Below are positions 8,051 through 17,768 of a stretch of DNA of 64,000 nucleotides, one piece after another (positions within the stretch are counted from its first letter, which is position 1; every line of letters starts with the position of its first letter). Below the pieces are notes generated by a model. The model did not search any database. It saw only the letters and a program-made list of their open reading frames with translations, and was not told the origin of the DNA. The DNA lies in contig CANNFU010000003.1 of assembly GCA_947503965.1 (NCBI GenBank), positions 186,001 through 250,000 of the forward strand, written 5' to 3'. The position numbers and the translations under genes are program-made. Source of the DNA: an uncultured Paracoccaceae bacterium. GTDB taxonomy: Bacteria; Pseudomonadota; Alphaproteobacteria; Rhodobacterales; Rhodobacteraceae.

Positions 8051-9274
8051 TTATTCCAAGTCATCCACGTTTCTGGAGAACGCGTAGACCGACCCACACA
8101 GCAAGATCAGAATTCCCATCAACCCGAAGGCCAAGCGGTATTGGGCCTCGGTCCCGAAACCCATGCTGGCAGCAAGATCAAGGACACCACCAAAGCCAAG
8201 TTGCATTGCCGGTATGGCCGCAACAGAAACAAGCGACAGCAAGGTGGAGGCACGACCAAGCATATGGTCCGGGACCGCTCGTCTCATATGTGCGCCTAAC
8301 GGGACATAGAACTGCTGTAGGAAGACCATCGCCAATAAGAGCGCAATTGATGTTTGCGCGCTTAAGCCGTTCAGCCCAGCCAGAAGGATCAGCATAAATC
8401 CCGACAGGCCGACAGCGACCAGAACGATGCGCTTTCTCGACTTAGCCCTGCGATCCAAAAGCCCAAAGACATAACCCGCGACAATCGTGGCGGAAAAGAA
8501 AAGCAATAGAACCGCGCCGGCCTGCTCTGCGGAAAGCCCGGTGACATCCTGCAAGTATGGGCCACCCCACAGACCGGTGATCGTGGTGATCGGCGCATAT
8601 GTCACCGCACCCAGCACGAGGATTCTGAGGAATTCTGGTCGCGACAGGAGTGTCAGAAACCCTTGTTTGCCAACATCCGGATCCGACTCAACTGTTTCTG
8701 GCGCACCTTGTCGCACCGAACGAAACACGACAACGGATAGCAGAAGCGTAGCCGCAGCCACAGTCGCGAAAACGACGGACCACGAAACGCGCTCAAGAAC
8801 GAAGGCAAGAGGATACGTCCCGATCAAACCTCCAATCCCGCCAAGAGTGACAACTAGCCCGCTGATGTATCCAAAGTCACTGCCTATAAAATTTCGCGCA
8901 ATGATGAGGTGTGTCGCAGCCCCCATTGCGGCTGATCCGATCCCGATCAGAACTCTCGAAAGAAGCATTGCGTCGAAGCTGTCTGCAAAGGCAAAGATGG
9001 CGGTCCCGACAGCGATAATTAGAGTACACAAACTCAGAACAGGGCGTGGTCCCTTCTTGTCCAACGCTACGCCAAATGGCACCTGCGCCAAAATCGTGGC
9101 GAAGAACATTGCCGACACCAACCCACCGATGGTCGCGGCCGAAAGCGCAAACCGATCCATCAAGATCGGTGTAAACACGCCTCCTGACGCTCGGTGAAAC
9201 TGACCAAGCGCGAATATCCCAACACAGATCAATAAAACGATGATCTGGTGCGAGTTGTATCGGGGTGGAGACAT
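8051..9274 (-). CDS. Major facilitator superfamily transporter
   Basis: A 407-residue polytopic inner-membrane protein with about twelve hydrophobic segments. After the first two helices it has PFGVALDKKGPRPVLS, the cytoplasmic loop 2-3 motif of the major facilitator superfamily (GxxxDxxGxR/K), and SRVLIGIGSAAMGAA in helix 4. The second half starts after a polar central loop (residues about 195-210, ETVESDPDVGK). The sequence does not reveal the substrate. It stands alone, converging on panC. Its codon use appears less GC-biased at third positions than its neighbours, which may indicate later acquisition; this was judged by eye only. Confidence 0.9.
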   Translation of the reverse strand: MSPPRYNSHQIIVLLICVGIFALGQFHRASGGVFTPILMDRFALSAATIGGLVSAMFFATILAQVPFGVALDKKGPRPVLSLCTLIIAVGTAIFAFADSFDAMLLSRVLIGIGSAAMGAATHLIIARNFIGSDFGYISGLVVTLGGIGGLIGTYPLAFVLERVSWSVVFATVAAATLLLSVVVFRSVRQGAPETVESDPDVGKQGFLTLLSRPEFLRILVLGAVTYAPITTITGLWGGPYLQDVTGLSAEQAGAVLLLFFSATIVAGYVFGLLDRRAKSRKRIVLVAVGLSGFMLILLAGLNGLSAQTSIALLLAMVFLQQFYVPLGAHMRRAVPDHMLGRASTLLSLVSVAAIPAMQLGFGGVLDLAASMGFGTEAQYRLAFGLMGILILLCGSVYAFSRNVDDLE

Positions 9275-9399
9275 ATCGCAGAGTTAAATGGTAAAACCGG
9301 CCATTCGACAAGGCGCAGACATTCAGTAGGGCTGGGCTCAAACCAGTCATTTGTTCGTTGATTACTGTTTTCGGGGCCTGCAGGTTCGAAAAGCGAAAT

Positions 9400-10692
9400 C
9401 TACTCACTGACGGCAGATACACCCTGTGCCAAGATATCCTTCAACGCCCTCGCCATCACCTGCGCGCTGTCGATCATGTCGTCCACGCCGACATATTCAT
9501 CGGGCTTATGTGCCAATTCCAGTATCCCCGGCCCATAGGCGATGCAGTTCTTCAGCTTCCCGATCCGATCGATGTGTTTTTGGTCGTAAGTCCCGGGTGA
9601 GGCTACGAATTCCGCCGGTTTACCAAGCACTTGCTCGATCTGTGCTGCCACGACCTGCACCACCGGCGCGTCCCGGTCGGTCATGCTGGGCAGGACCACG
9701 TTGATCTCGCGCAGGTCATAGTCGAACTTGTCCCGGCTGGCCTTGAGATCTTCGAGCAGCTTGGTCACCTCGCCGCGCACGTCATCGATGTTTTCCTCTG
9801 CCAGGAACCGCCGATCAATGACGATCCGGCAACTGTCCGGCACGCAATGGGCGGGCAGGCCGGTGTAGTCCGCATCCTGCTCCGGCTGGCCCCCATGGAT
9901 CGAATTGATGTTCATCGTGGATGATCGCGCCCCTTCCGGCACCACGGGCATGTCGGTCGTGCGGGTGGCCATGGCGGGGTAGAGCTTGTCCTCGAATTCG
10001 GTCAGCACAGCGCCCATGTGCCGAACTGCACAATCGCCCAGGAACGGCATGGAGCCATGGGCGATTTCGCCGAATGTTTCAATCTCCGCCCACCAGCCGC
10101 CGCGATGGCCAAGGCACACGCGATCTTTGTTCAGCGGTTCGGGGATGATCACATGCTGCACGCGCTTAGGGTCGAAATAGCCCTGTTCGGCCAGATAGGC
10201 GACGCCGCCATAGCCGCCGGATTCCTCGTCAGCCGTGCCAGAGATTTCGATGGCACCGGCATAATCGGGATGGGTTGCGATAAAGGCCTCGACGGCGATG
10301 ATCGAGGCGGCAAGCCCACCCTTCATATCGCAGGCGCCGCGCCCGTAGATCTTGCCATCCGTCAGCTCACCGCCAAACGGATCCTTGGTCCAGCCATGGC
10401 CCACCTCGACCACGTCGATATGGCTATTGAAATGAACACAGTCCCCCGCTCCGGTCCCTTCGCGCCGCGCAACTATGTTCCAGCGCGGATATTTGTCGCT
10501 GTCGCCGGGTGTGCCGTGGGCGCGGATCAACTCGGTTTGAAATCCACTGCCTTGCAAGCGTTTGTCGAGATAGTCGCAAATCTCGCGATAATTGTCGCCA
10601 GGCGGGTTCAGCGTCGGGATGCGGATCAGGTCTTGGGTCAGGGCGATCAGATCGTCGCGGCGGTCGGTGATAGCTTGGGTTAGGGTGTTCAT
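9400..10692 (-). CDS. M20 family deacylase (ArgE/DapE type)
   Basis: A roughly 430-residue zinc hydrolase of the M20/ArgE-DapE group that removes acyl groups from amino-acid derivatives. The metal-binding pattern is visible: FNSHIDVV (first His), GRGACDMKGG (bridging Asp), TADEESGG (catalytic and metal Glu), IIPEPLN, and a late ELAHKPDEYV with the last His. The lid domain begins near LGHRGGWWAEIETFG. The ATG at 10692 is preferred to an in-frame TTG six codons upstream because neither has a strong ribosome site and ATG is commoner. The specific substrate cannot be assigned. Confidence 0.88.
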   Translation of the reverse strand: MNTLTQAITDRRDDLIALTQDLIRIPTLNPPGDNYREICDYLDKRLQGSGFQTELIRAHGTPGDSDKYPRWNIVARREGTGAGDCVHFNSHIDVVEVGHGWTKDPFGGELTDGKIYGRGACDMKGGLAASIIAVEAFIATHPDYAGAIEISGTADEESGGYGGVAYLAEQGYFDPKRVQHVIIPEPLNKDRVCLGHRGGWWAEIETFGEIAHGSMPFLGDCAVRHMGAVLTEFEDKLYPAMATRTTDMPVVPEGARSSTMNINSIHGGQPEQDADYTGLPAHCVPDSCRIVIDRRFLAEENIDDVRGEVTKLLEDLKASRDKFDYDLREINVVLPSMTDRDAPVVQVVAAQIEQVLGKPAEFVASPGTYDQKHIDRIGKLKNCIAYGPGILELAHKPDEYVGVDDMIDSAQVMARALKDILAQGVSAVSE

Positions 10693-10733
10693 GGCCTGAC
10701 TATCCGCCAAGGCCCGGCCCGTCGCAATAGCGT

Positions 10734-11891
10734 CTATTTTGTATCGGGTCTGATTGGCTGTTGCAGCATGGACGACAGAAACCCTGTCGTGATCATTTGC
10801 ACGCCCAGCGATGCGCAGACAACGGCAAGTGTTGTGGGACGAACAATGGTAGCGGCATCAAGGTCGCCAAAACCCGTTGCACCCCAGCTGAATACGCCCG
10901 ACAAAGTGGCGATCAGCGCGATCAGCAACAATATACCGCCGCCCACGCATGCATTATCGACTGTGATTTTTGACCGTAATCTTTCGAACCTTTTGGATGA
11001 CGGAAGCAGGTTGAACCTGACCGCAAAGATCCGGGACAGCGCATAGAAACAAACCATCTGGAAGCCCGTCAGCAACAGCGCGCCCGCCAAAATCATTGTG
11101 GCAACGTCAAAGGTCACGCCGCCGATGACAACGGGGCCAAGCAAGAGCGCCAAAAAGCTGACAAGGCCGACCCAGAACATGACAAGCCCGGGGTAGTAGA
11201 ACAGCCAATAGGGCGCAAAGGTCAGCAACAGTTTAAGATGCAGCCATCCATCACGCCAGCTGCGCAGATGTGGCGGCCGGGATCGCCCGTCCGGTTTCAG
11301 TGTCGTGGGTACCTCGCGGATATCCAGCCCGAACAGCGTGGCGCGGATCACCATCTCGGATGCGAATTCCATGCCGGGGGTGTTCAGGTGCAACCCCAAA
11401 ATCGCCTCGCGCGAGAACCCGCGCAGTCCGCAGTGAAAGTCGCCGACAGGTGTGTGGTAAAAGATGCGCCCCACGGTCGACAGGACCGGATTGCCAAGAT
11501 AGCGGTGCAGCGGCGGCATCGCGTCTTTTTCGATGCCACCCTTAAAGCGATTGCCCATGACCAGATCAGCGCCGTCGCGCAATTGCTCTACAAATGGATC
11601 GAGATTTGAGAAATCATAGGAATCGTCGCTGTCACCCATGATCACATAGCGACCCTTTGCGGCATCAATCCCGGCGGCAAGGGCCGCACCATACCCTTTG
11701 ACCGGCACATCCACGACACGTGCACCCAGCTTTTTGGCAATCTCCTGGCTGCCATCGGTCGATCCGTTGTCGGCGATCAGCACTTCGCCATCGACGCCGG
11801 ACCGCTTGAGATAGTCGAACGCTTTGACGATACATGTTTCCAATGTCTCGGCTTCGTTCAGGCATGGCATCAGGATGGTGAGTTCGGTCAT
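10734..11891 (-). CDS. Family 2 glycosyltransferase, polyprenyl-phosphate-sugar synthase-like, with membrane tail
   Basis: This 385-residue protein has an N-terminal GT-A domain (about 1-225): MTELTILMPCLNEAETL, VLIADNGSTDGSQ and the metal-binding acidic motif MGDSDDSYD, followed by MGNRFKGG and LRGFSREAIL. About four membrane segments follow (from residue 230), as in DPM1/GtrB-like enzymes that load a sugar on a polyprenyl phosphate at the cytoplasmic face. It is divergent from the genes for an STT3-like membrane protein and a GtrA flippase, with which it probably forms a lipid-linked sugar transfer system. Confidence 0.88.
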   Translation of the reverse strand: MTELTILMPCLNEAETLETCIVKAFDYLKRSGVDGEVLIADNGSTDGSQEIAKKLGARVVDVPVKGYGAALAAGIDAAKGRYVIMGDSDDSYDFSNLDPFVEQLRDGADLVMGNRFKGGIEKDAMPPLHRYLGNPVLSTVGRIFYHTPVGDFHCGLRGFSREAILGLHLNTPGMEFASEMVIRATLFGLDIREVPTTLKPDGRSRPPHLRSWRDGWLHLKLLLTFAPYWLFYYPGLVMFWVGLVSFLALLLGPVVIGGVTFDVATMILAGALLLTGFQMVCFYALSRIFAVRFNLLPSSKRFERLRSKITVDNACVGGGILLLIALIATLSGVFSWGATGFGDLDAATIVRPTTLAVVCASLGVQMITTGFLSSMLQQPIRPDTK

Positions 11892-12103
11892 TGATACAGG
11901 GCTCGACTTTGCGTTGCTTCGGGAGGGTCTTAGACCGTGATTAGGGCTTAAATCAGGCTTGGTTAAGGTGCGGATAGGTCATCCCGTGATGATTGTGCAA
12001 CATCTTTGTGGGTAGCGTTGCACGCCTCATTTCGGACGATGTTCAGCTTTAGCTCTGCGGGCTATTGGTCAGGCACATATGATAAAGGGTCCTTGTCGAG
12101 AAG

Positions 12104-13891
12104 ATGTTTCTTTCACGTGTACAGAACCTACTGCGCGATGCGCCATTACGCACGACCCTTATTTTTGCGGTGTTGTTGATCGTGGGGCAGGCGATATTCG
12201 CCAGCTTTGATCTGCGCAAGAATTTTTCCCAGCAGGGCAATGACGACATCATGCGGCTTGTCATGGTGCGGGATCTCATCGCGGGCCAGGGCTGGTTCGA
12301 TATAGTGCAGTATCGCGTCTTGCCACCCGAGGGTATGCCGCTGCATTGGTCACGCTACATTGATGCCGGGATTGCGGCGGTTATTGTTCCGCTGTCTTAC
12401 ATTTTCGCGATGCCCACGGCAGAGTTGCTGGCCGCATCAATCTGGCCCACCCTTATTCAGCTGATTGCACTTGCTGTGGTTGCGATCAGTGCGCGGCGCC
12501 TTTTGGGGGTACATGCTGCCTGCTTTGCAATACTGTGTTTTGTCCTGTGGCCCGTCACAAGCAACTGGCATGCCGCAGCCGGTAATCTGGATCACCACAA
12601 CGTTCAGATGCTGATGATGACGTTGATGGCTGTCAGCGCCGTTTGGCCGGACCGCCACATCACCGCAGGAATTGTTGGCGGTATCGCCGCCGGATTTTCA
12701 TTGGCTATCGGCCTTGAAACCCTGCCTTTTGTTGTGGCGGTTGGTGCTCTGGTCCTTGCCCGGGCGCTGTTGACCAATGACCGGGGCACGCGCTTGGCGC
12801 TGGTTTCATTCTGTATGTCGTTGGCAGTTGGCACTGTGCTGTTCTGGTTAGGTCAGACGCCGCCCGCGCTGCGAACTGTTCCGATGTGTGACCGGTTGAG
12901 CCCCTCGATCCTTTCAGTGGTCTGGATTGCCGCCGCAGCCAGCACCCTTCCGGTTTTTCTGGGGCGGTGGTTGAAAGGTCCGTTGCTGCACCTTGGTGCG
13001 ACGATGATCTTAACCGTCTTGGGCATGAGCGTGGCATGGCCGCTGCTCGTCACTTGTTTTACGGGTCCCTACGGGGATCTGCCGCAAAATATGCAGGACT
13101 TTATCAAGACAGGCGTCGGTGAAGCATTGCCGGGTTTGACATATGTGGCCCAATACACCGCAGACTCCATCGTGTTCATCCTGCCTTTGGTTATGACACC
13201 CGTTTTGACCGGTTACTTTCTGATCAGGGAATGGCGCGAAGACACACTGACAGAAACCGAGCGCACGACTTTGCTGGGGCTTGGCTTTCTTTGCCTGTTC
13301 GGGCTTGGCATGACGTTTTATCAGATGCGGACGGCCACGATGGCTGGCTCGGTCATTCCCATTCTGGTTGGTTTCATTCTGGCGCGGCTCTTTAGCGAGT
13401 ATTTCCGCACCAGAGAAGCAAACGCGGCCTTGATCGCGCTTGTGGTCGCGACTGCGCTCGTCTCGCCCGGCACGGTTGCATCTGCTGCCAAGCCACTCCT
13501 GCCGAAGGCGCCCGACCCATTGGCGGATGTTGGCGATTGCAGATCGCATGGGTCTGTTGCGGCATTGAATGAAGTTGCGCCTGGTTTGATCCTGAACCAT
13601 TTCAACTTCGGCCCGCACCTGTTGTGGCTGACGCATCATGATATCCTGTCCGCAGGTTACCACACGAGCGCCGCTGCCTTGACGAACAGCATCACGCCAT
13701 TCGGCTTGGAAGAAGAGCCATTGAAAGCGTATATCGCTGATACCGGGGCTACGCATTTCTTGATTTGTGCCAATGCACGCTATGGCACGGATTTCTTGAC
13801 ATCGCTTGCGGCAGGCGCAGAAGTTGACTGGCTTCGCCCTGTCCCGCTGTCTGATGAAGATCAGGTCTTGCTTGAAGTCTTGGGGGAATGA
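12104..13891 (+). CDS. Polytopic GT-C/STT3-like membrane glycosyltransferase (putative)
   Basis: A 595-residue integral membrane protein with roughly twelve hydrophobic segments and a C-terminal soluble part (from about residue 460). Two features suggest the GT-C fold: the first periplasmic loop has acidic QQGNDDIMR followed by LIAGQGWFD and MPLHWSRYID, and a later loop has AAGNLDHHNVQML, like the DHH-type loop of STT3/AglB oligosaccharyltransferases. Overall identity to any named family is not obvious to me. Its stop overlaps the start of the GtrA gene by four bases. By context it would transfer a sugar from a polyprenyl carrier to a periplasmic or envelope acceptor. Confidence 0.7.
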   Translation: MFLSRVQNLLRDAPLRTTLIFAVLLIVGQAIFASFDLRKNFSQQGNDDIMRLVMVRDLIAGQGWFDIVQYRVLPPEGMPLHWSRYIDAGIAAVIVPLSYIFAMPTAELLAASIWPTLIQLIALAVVAISARRLLGVHAACFAILCFVLWPVTSNWHAAAGNLDHHNVQMLMMTLMAVSAVWPDRHITAGIVGGIAAGFSLAIGLETLPFVVAVGALVLARALLTNDRGTRLALVSFCMSLAVGTVLFWLGQTPPALRTVPMCDRLSPSILSVVWIAAAASTLPVFLGRWLKGPLLHLGATMILTVLGMSVAWPLLVTCFTGPYGDLPQNMQDFIKTGVGEALPGLTYVAQYTADSIVFILPLVMTPVLTGYFLIREWREDTLTETERTTLLGLGFLCLFGLGMTFYQMRTATMAGSVIPILVGFILARLFSEYFRTREANAALIALVVATALVSPGTVASAAKPLLPKAPDPLADVGDCRSHGSVAALNEVAPGLILNHFNFGPHLLWLTHHDILSAGYHTSAAALTNSITPFGLEEEPLKAYIADTGATHFLICANARYGTDFLTSLAAGAEVDWLRPVPLSDEDQVLLEVLGE

Positions 13892-14292
13892 CACGTGCGA
13901 CGCATGTGATGGCGTTCGTGCGGTTTCTTGCGGTGGGCGGCAGTTTCAGTCTGGGCTACGCCATCGTGACGGCGGGGCTGATCCGTTTTGCCGATGCGCC
14001 GCCTTTGCTGACCAGCGTCATCGTTTATCTGCTGTGTATCCCTGCAGCCTTCTTGGCGCAGAAAAGGATCGCATTTCGCGCTGATCAGACCGGGAAATCA
14101 GCGATGTTGATCTATGCCGGGACGCAGGTGGCCAGCCTTGCCGTTGTATCCACAATCACCAGCCGGTTTGTGACAAAGAACTTTGTGATCGACACAATGA
14201 TCTTTCTGGTGACCGCAGGATGTGCTGCGGTCATCAGCTATCTGATCTGCCGATATATTATCTTCAGGCCGTCGGGGTCAGACGCGCAATAA
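13888..14292 (+). CDS. GtrA-family lipid-linked sugar flippase
   Basis: A 134-residue protein with four hydrophobic segments and the GtrA-family signature: FVRFLAVGGSFSLGYA at the N-terminus, VYLLCIPAAFLAQKRIAFR in the middle and ISYLICRYIIF at the end. Family members are thought to move polyprenyl-phosphate-linked sugars across the inner membrane. The start codon overlaps the stop of the preceding membrane transferase gene (ATGA), so the two are translationally coupled. Its last 29 bases overlap the 3' end of the convergent methyltransferase gene. Confidence 0.88.
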   Translation: MTRATHVMAFVRFLAVGGSFSLGYAIVTAGLIRFADAPPLLTSVIVYLLCIPAAFLAQKRIAFRADQTGKSAMLIYAGTQVASLAVVSTITSRFVTKNFVIDTMIFLVTAGCAAVISYLICRYIIFRPSGSDAQ

Positions 14293-14944
14293 AGTGCAGC
14301 TTGCGTCCAAAAATCCACTGGGCCGGGGCGGGGTAAAGCGGGATGTCGGTGACGAATTTGTCCGTCTCCAGCCTGGCTTTCGCAAACCAATTGTCCCAGT
14401 CGCGCCGGGGTGCGTAATTATAGGGCAGAACCACCCCATGCGGCGCATTTCCGACCCAGTCCATCATGCGCAGCGTCATATGGTCCAGTTTGTTTTCGCT
14501 CAGGTGGTCCTTGATAATCACAGCCTTGCGCGCAATGCGGGAGGCTTCGCTGATCAGTATCTGTGGATCTTCTGTATGGTGCAGCACATCAACGAATGTA
14601 ACGACGTCAACGCTGTTGTCTTCCATCGGGATCGTTGTGCCATCGAAAAGGGTCACGGGGATATGCGTTGTCTCGCGCTCCATGATGTCGATGCCTTGCA
14701 CGGTGGTGCCTTCCTGCATCTCACCGATCATCTTGGCGATTTGACCATCCCCGGTGCCGACATCCAGCATTTGCGCATTCGCGGGCAAAAGCGCACCGAT
14801 CTGTTCTACAAGCACACGAACGCGCCGGTTAAAGACCAGTTTTTCGTGAGCTTGGCCGAGTGTCTTTTTCAGCATCAGTGATTTTTCCATAGCGCGTGAC
14901 GTCCAGACCTTGGGATACAGAGTGTGTAAGGTAAAGAGTGACAT
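14264..14944 (-). CDS. Class I SAM-dependent methyltransferase
   Basis: A protein of up to 226 residues with the class I methyltransferase core: MLDVGTGDGQIAKMIGE (SAM-binding motif I), VQGIDIME (acidic end of strand 2), DNSVDVVTFVDVLHHTEDP (motif IV region) and ARKAVIIKDHL (motif V region). The HHTE stretch is typical of the Methyltransf_11 group. The ATG at 14944 gives the longest form; an ATG at 14890 (MEKSLMLKK) is an equally likely start because neither has a clear ribosome site. It converges on the GtrA gene and may belong to the same envelope-sugar locus, but its acceptor is unknown. Confidence 0.85.
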   Translation of the reverse strand: MSLFTLHTLYPKVWTSRAMEKSLMLKKTLGQAHEKLVFNRRVRVLVEQIGALLPANAQMLDVGTGDGQIAKMIGEMQEGTTVQGIDIMERETTHIPVTLFDGTTIPMEDNSVDVVTFVDVLHHTEDPQILISEASRIARKAVIIKDHLSENKLDHMTLRMMDWVGNAPHGVVLPYNYAPRRDWDNWFAKARLETDKFVTDIPLYPAPAQWIFGRKLHFIARLTPTA

Positions 14945-15045
14945 CGCAATGCGCCCCGTTTTTGGCCGAACTGTGGTGAATTATCGTTGCATTTTGGCCC
15001 GGTTGCCCGCTTATCTGCAGGCCAACGATACGAGTGGCAGGTGAA

Positions 15046-17049
15046 ATGGCATTTCTTTTGGGCGTGGATACGGGCGGGACCTATACCGATGCCGTGATCA
15101 TGGACGAAGCGACCGATACCGTTATCGCGACCGCCAAGGCTCTGACGACCCGCCCTGATCTGTCATCGGGTATCGGTGCCGCGATTGATGCGGCTGTCGC
15201 TGATGCTGCAATCTCTGCGGATCAGATCGCGATGGTATCGCTGTCGACCACACTGGCCACCAACGCGCTGGTCGAGGGGCAGGGTGGCCGGATCGCTTTG
15301 GTTTTTTTGGGGTTCGATGCGGCAGAACTTGGGCGCGCCGGACTGACCGATGCCCTGCGGGGTGATCCGGTGCTGCGCCTGTCCGGGGGCCATGATCATG
15401 CGGGGGTCGAGGTTGCGCCGGTTGATCTTGACGCATTGCAGGACGGTCTGGTGACGCTGGACGACAGTATCAGCGCGTTTGCAGTGGCGTCCAGCTTTGC
15501 CACCCGCAACCCAGCGCATGAGATTGCGGTGCGCGATGCGATCCGCGCGGCAACCGGCAAACCGGTGACCTGTTCGCATGAATTGTCCGCTGCACTGGGT
15601 GGGCCAAAACGCGCGTTGACGGCGGTATTGAACGCCCGGCTGATCGGTATGATTGATGGTCTGATCACAGCGTGCGAGGCGCATCTGGTCACGCGCGGCA
15701 TCAATGCCCGATTGATGGTGGTCCGCGGCGACGGTGCTTTGGTTTCGGCCAATATTGCCCGCGAAAAACCCATCGAAACGATCCTGAGCGGACCGGCTGC
15801 CTCGATCGCCGGTGCGCGTTGGCTGACGGGTGAAGCTGACGCATTGGTCAGCGATATTGGCGGGACCACAACGGATGTCTGCCTGCTGCGTGATGGCCGC
15901 CCGATGATTGACCCACAAGGTGCGCGTGTCGGTCCGTTTCGTACCATGGTCGAGGCTGTGGCGATGCGCACCATCGGTCTGGGCGGTGATAGTGAGGTCC
16001 ACGTAAAAGAGGGGCTGAAGGCAGGGCTGCATCTGGGCCCGCGTCGGTTGATGCCAATTTCACTGGCCGCACAACAGTTTCCTGAGGTGGTGCACGGTGC
16101 CCTTGATCGGGCGCTGGCGCAGGATGTTCCCGCCTCGGATGGGGGTCAGTTTGTTATCCCGCTATGGGATCAGATGCCGGCTGGTCTGGACACACGAGAG
16201 GCGGCCATCGCCGCCCGGCTGGCAGACGGTCCGCTGCGGTTGGGGCATGCCGTTCAGACGAGCATGGAAAATCCCGCATTGGGCCGCTTGGTTGGGCGTG
16301 GCCTGGTGATGCTGGCAGGCGTGACACCATCGGATGCGTCGCATGTGGCGGGCACTCTGAAAGCCTGGGATGCAGAGGCGGCGGAAAAGGCGCTGACATT
16401 GTTTGCACGAAAGCGCACCGGCGCCGGTCAGCGGCTTGCCCTTGATGCACAGGCGCTGGCGCGCATGATCATTGATCAGTTGACGGCACAGACTGTGGAT
16501 TGCCTATTGCAGGCCGCCTTTGCCGAGGATGACCATGATTGGGGCGACCCGGCCGCGCTGGCCAGTCATCCCCTGACAATCGCCGGGTTGGATCGGCATA
16601 TGGGAACATTACAGATGCAATTGTCTTTGGGTGTGCCGGTGATTGCGCTGGGCGCATCGGCTGGCGCCTATTATGGCGCAGTGGGTCAGCGATTGGGCAC
16701 ACGAATGGTTTTGCCGGATCACGCCGCCGTGGCAAACGCGATAGGGGCTGTTGTGGGGCAGGTACAGATGCAGGCCACAGGGACGGTGACCGGCGCCGGT
16801 GCTGGCCGTTTTGCCGTGCATTTCCCCGATGGCCCAAAGTCGTTCAATGACAGAGATGCCGCATTGGACGCGCTGGAGGCCGCATTGTCACAGGAGGTAT
16901 CCGGCAAGGCCCGCAATGCCGGTGTCGAAGAGATCCGCATCAGCGTTGATCGCGATATCAATGAGATCGAGGTTGAAGGGCAGCCCATGTTCATCGAGGC
17001 CACCTTGCGCGTAGTGGCAAGCGGCAGGCCCCGCATTGCTGTCGCCTGA
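15046..17049 (+). CDS. Hydantoinase/oxoprolinase family protein, A-subunit type
   Basis: A 667-residue cytoplasmic protein of the HyuA group, whose members open hydantoin or oxoproline rings with ATP. Two ASKHA-type phosphate-binding motifs are present: LLGVDTGGTYTDAVI at the N-terminus and VSDIGGTTTDVCLL near residue 270. LSTTLATNALVEG and SGPAASIAGARWL are further family blocks. The length is that of a stand-alone A subunit; no hyuB gene lies next to it, so either the partner is elsewhere or the enzyme acts alone. The ATG at 15046 is preferred over a GTG four codons earlier. It is followed, 98 bases on, by the YnjF-like gene. Confidence 0.88.
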   Translation: MAFLLGVDTGGTYTDAVIMDEATDTVIATAKALTTRPDLSSGIGAAIDAAVADAAISADQIAMVSLSTTLATNALVEGQGGRIALVFLGFDAAELGRAGLTDALRGDPVLRLSGGHDHAGVEVAPVDLDALQDGLVTLDDSISAFAVASSFATRNPAHEIAVRDAIRAATGKPVTCSHELSAALGGPKRALTAVLNARLIGMIDGLITACEAHLVTRGINARLMVVRGDGALVSANIAREKPIETILSGPAASIAGARWLTGEADALVSDIGGTTTDVCLLRDGRPMIDPQGARVGPFRTMVEAVAMRTIGLGGDSEVHVKEGLKAGLHLGPRRLMPISLAAQQFPEVVHGALDRALAQDVPASDGGQFVIPLWDQMPAGLDTREAAIAARLADGPLRLGHAVQTSMENPALGRLVGRGLVMLAGVTPSDASHVAGTLKAWDAEAAEKALTLFARKRTGAGQRLALDAQALARMIIDQLTAQTVDCLLQAAFAEDDHDWGDPAALASHPLTIAGLDRHMGTLQMQLSLGVPVIALGASAGAYYGAVGQRLGTRMVLPDHAAVANAIGAVVGQVQMQATGTVTGAGAGRFAVHFPDGPKSFNDRDAALDALEAALSQEVSGKARNAGVEEIRISVDRDINEIEVEGQPMFIEATLRVVASGRPRIAVA

Positions 17050-17147
17050 TTGTGTCAATCCATCTGTGCTTTCTCACTTTCTTGTCAGCCAGATTGCTTC
17101 AACGCGGCGCATCGGCGACAAGATGCAAAGTTTTCGGGACCCTTTGA

Positions 17148-17756
17148 ATGCTTGATCGGCACGCACGCCAAATTATCGACCCGCCCTTGAACCAGATCGG
17201 TCAGGGTCTGGCCGCGCGTGGGTTTACGGCTGATGGCGTGACACTGATTGGCCTTGGTCTGGGTCTGATGGCGGCATTGCTGATCGCGCTGGGCGCGCCG
17301 GGATGGGCGTTGGTCCCCTTGCTGGCCAGCCGGGTGGCCGATGGGCTGGATGGCGCAGTTGCACGTGCGACCAAGAAAACCGATTTTGGCGGTTATCTCG
17401 ATATCGCGGTGGATTTTCTGTTCTATGGGGCGATCCCGATGGCCTTTGTCTTGTATGATCCGGCTGGCAATGGTGCGGCTGGGGCGTTCCTGCTCGCCTC
17501 GTTCTATTTCAACGGGACCAGCTTTCTGGGCTACGCGATACTGGCCGAAAAGCATGGGCATAAGACCGAGGCGCAGGGCCAAAAGTCGCTTTACTACTCC
17601 AACGGTATTCTGGAAGGGACCGAGACGATCGTGTTCTTCGTGATCCTGTGCCTGCTGCCACACTATTTTTCACCGCTGGCCTGGGTTTTTGGTGCCTTGT
17701 GCTTTGCGACCGCCACACTGCGGATTTATGCCGCCAAACAAATCTACACGACGTAA
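17148..17756 (+). CDS. CDP-alcohol phosphatidyltransferase family protein (YnjF-like)
   Basis: A 202-residue membrane enzyme of the CDP-alcohol phosphotransferase family, which joins an alcohol to the phosphatidyl group of CDP-diacylglycerol. Residues around 65-87 read ADGLDGAVARATKK and then FGGYLDIAVD, giving DGxxAR...GxxxDxxxD, the metal and CDP-binding signature (one residue shorter between AR and G than the textbook form). About five hydrophobic segments follow. It lies only 12 bases before the ABC binding-protein gene. The same association occurs in the E. coli ynjBCD...ynjF locus, so it is probably functionally linked to that importer. The alcohol substrate is unknown. Confidence 0.88.
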   Translation: MLDRHARQIIDPPLNQIGQGLAARGFTADGVTLIGLGLGLMAALLIALGAPGWALVPLLASRVADGLDGAVARATKKTDFGGYLDIAVDFLFYGAIPMAFVLYDPAGNGAAGAFLLASFYFNGTSFLGYAILAEKHGHKTEAQGQKSLYYSNGILEGTETIVFFVILCLLPHYFSPLAWVFGALCFATATLRIYAAKQIYTT

Positions 17757-17768
17757 AGGATCACCTAC

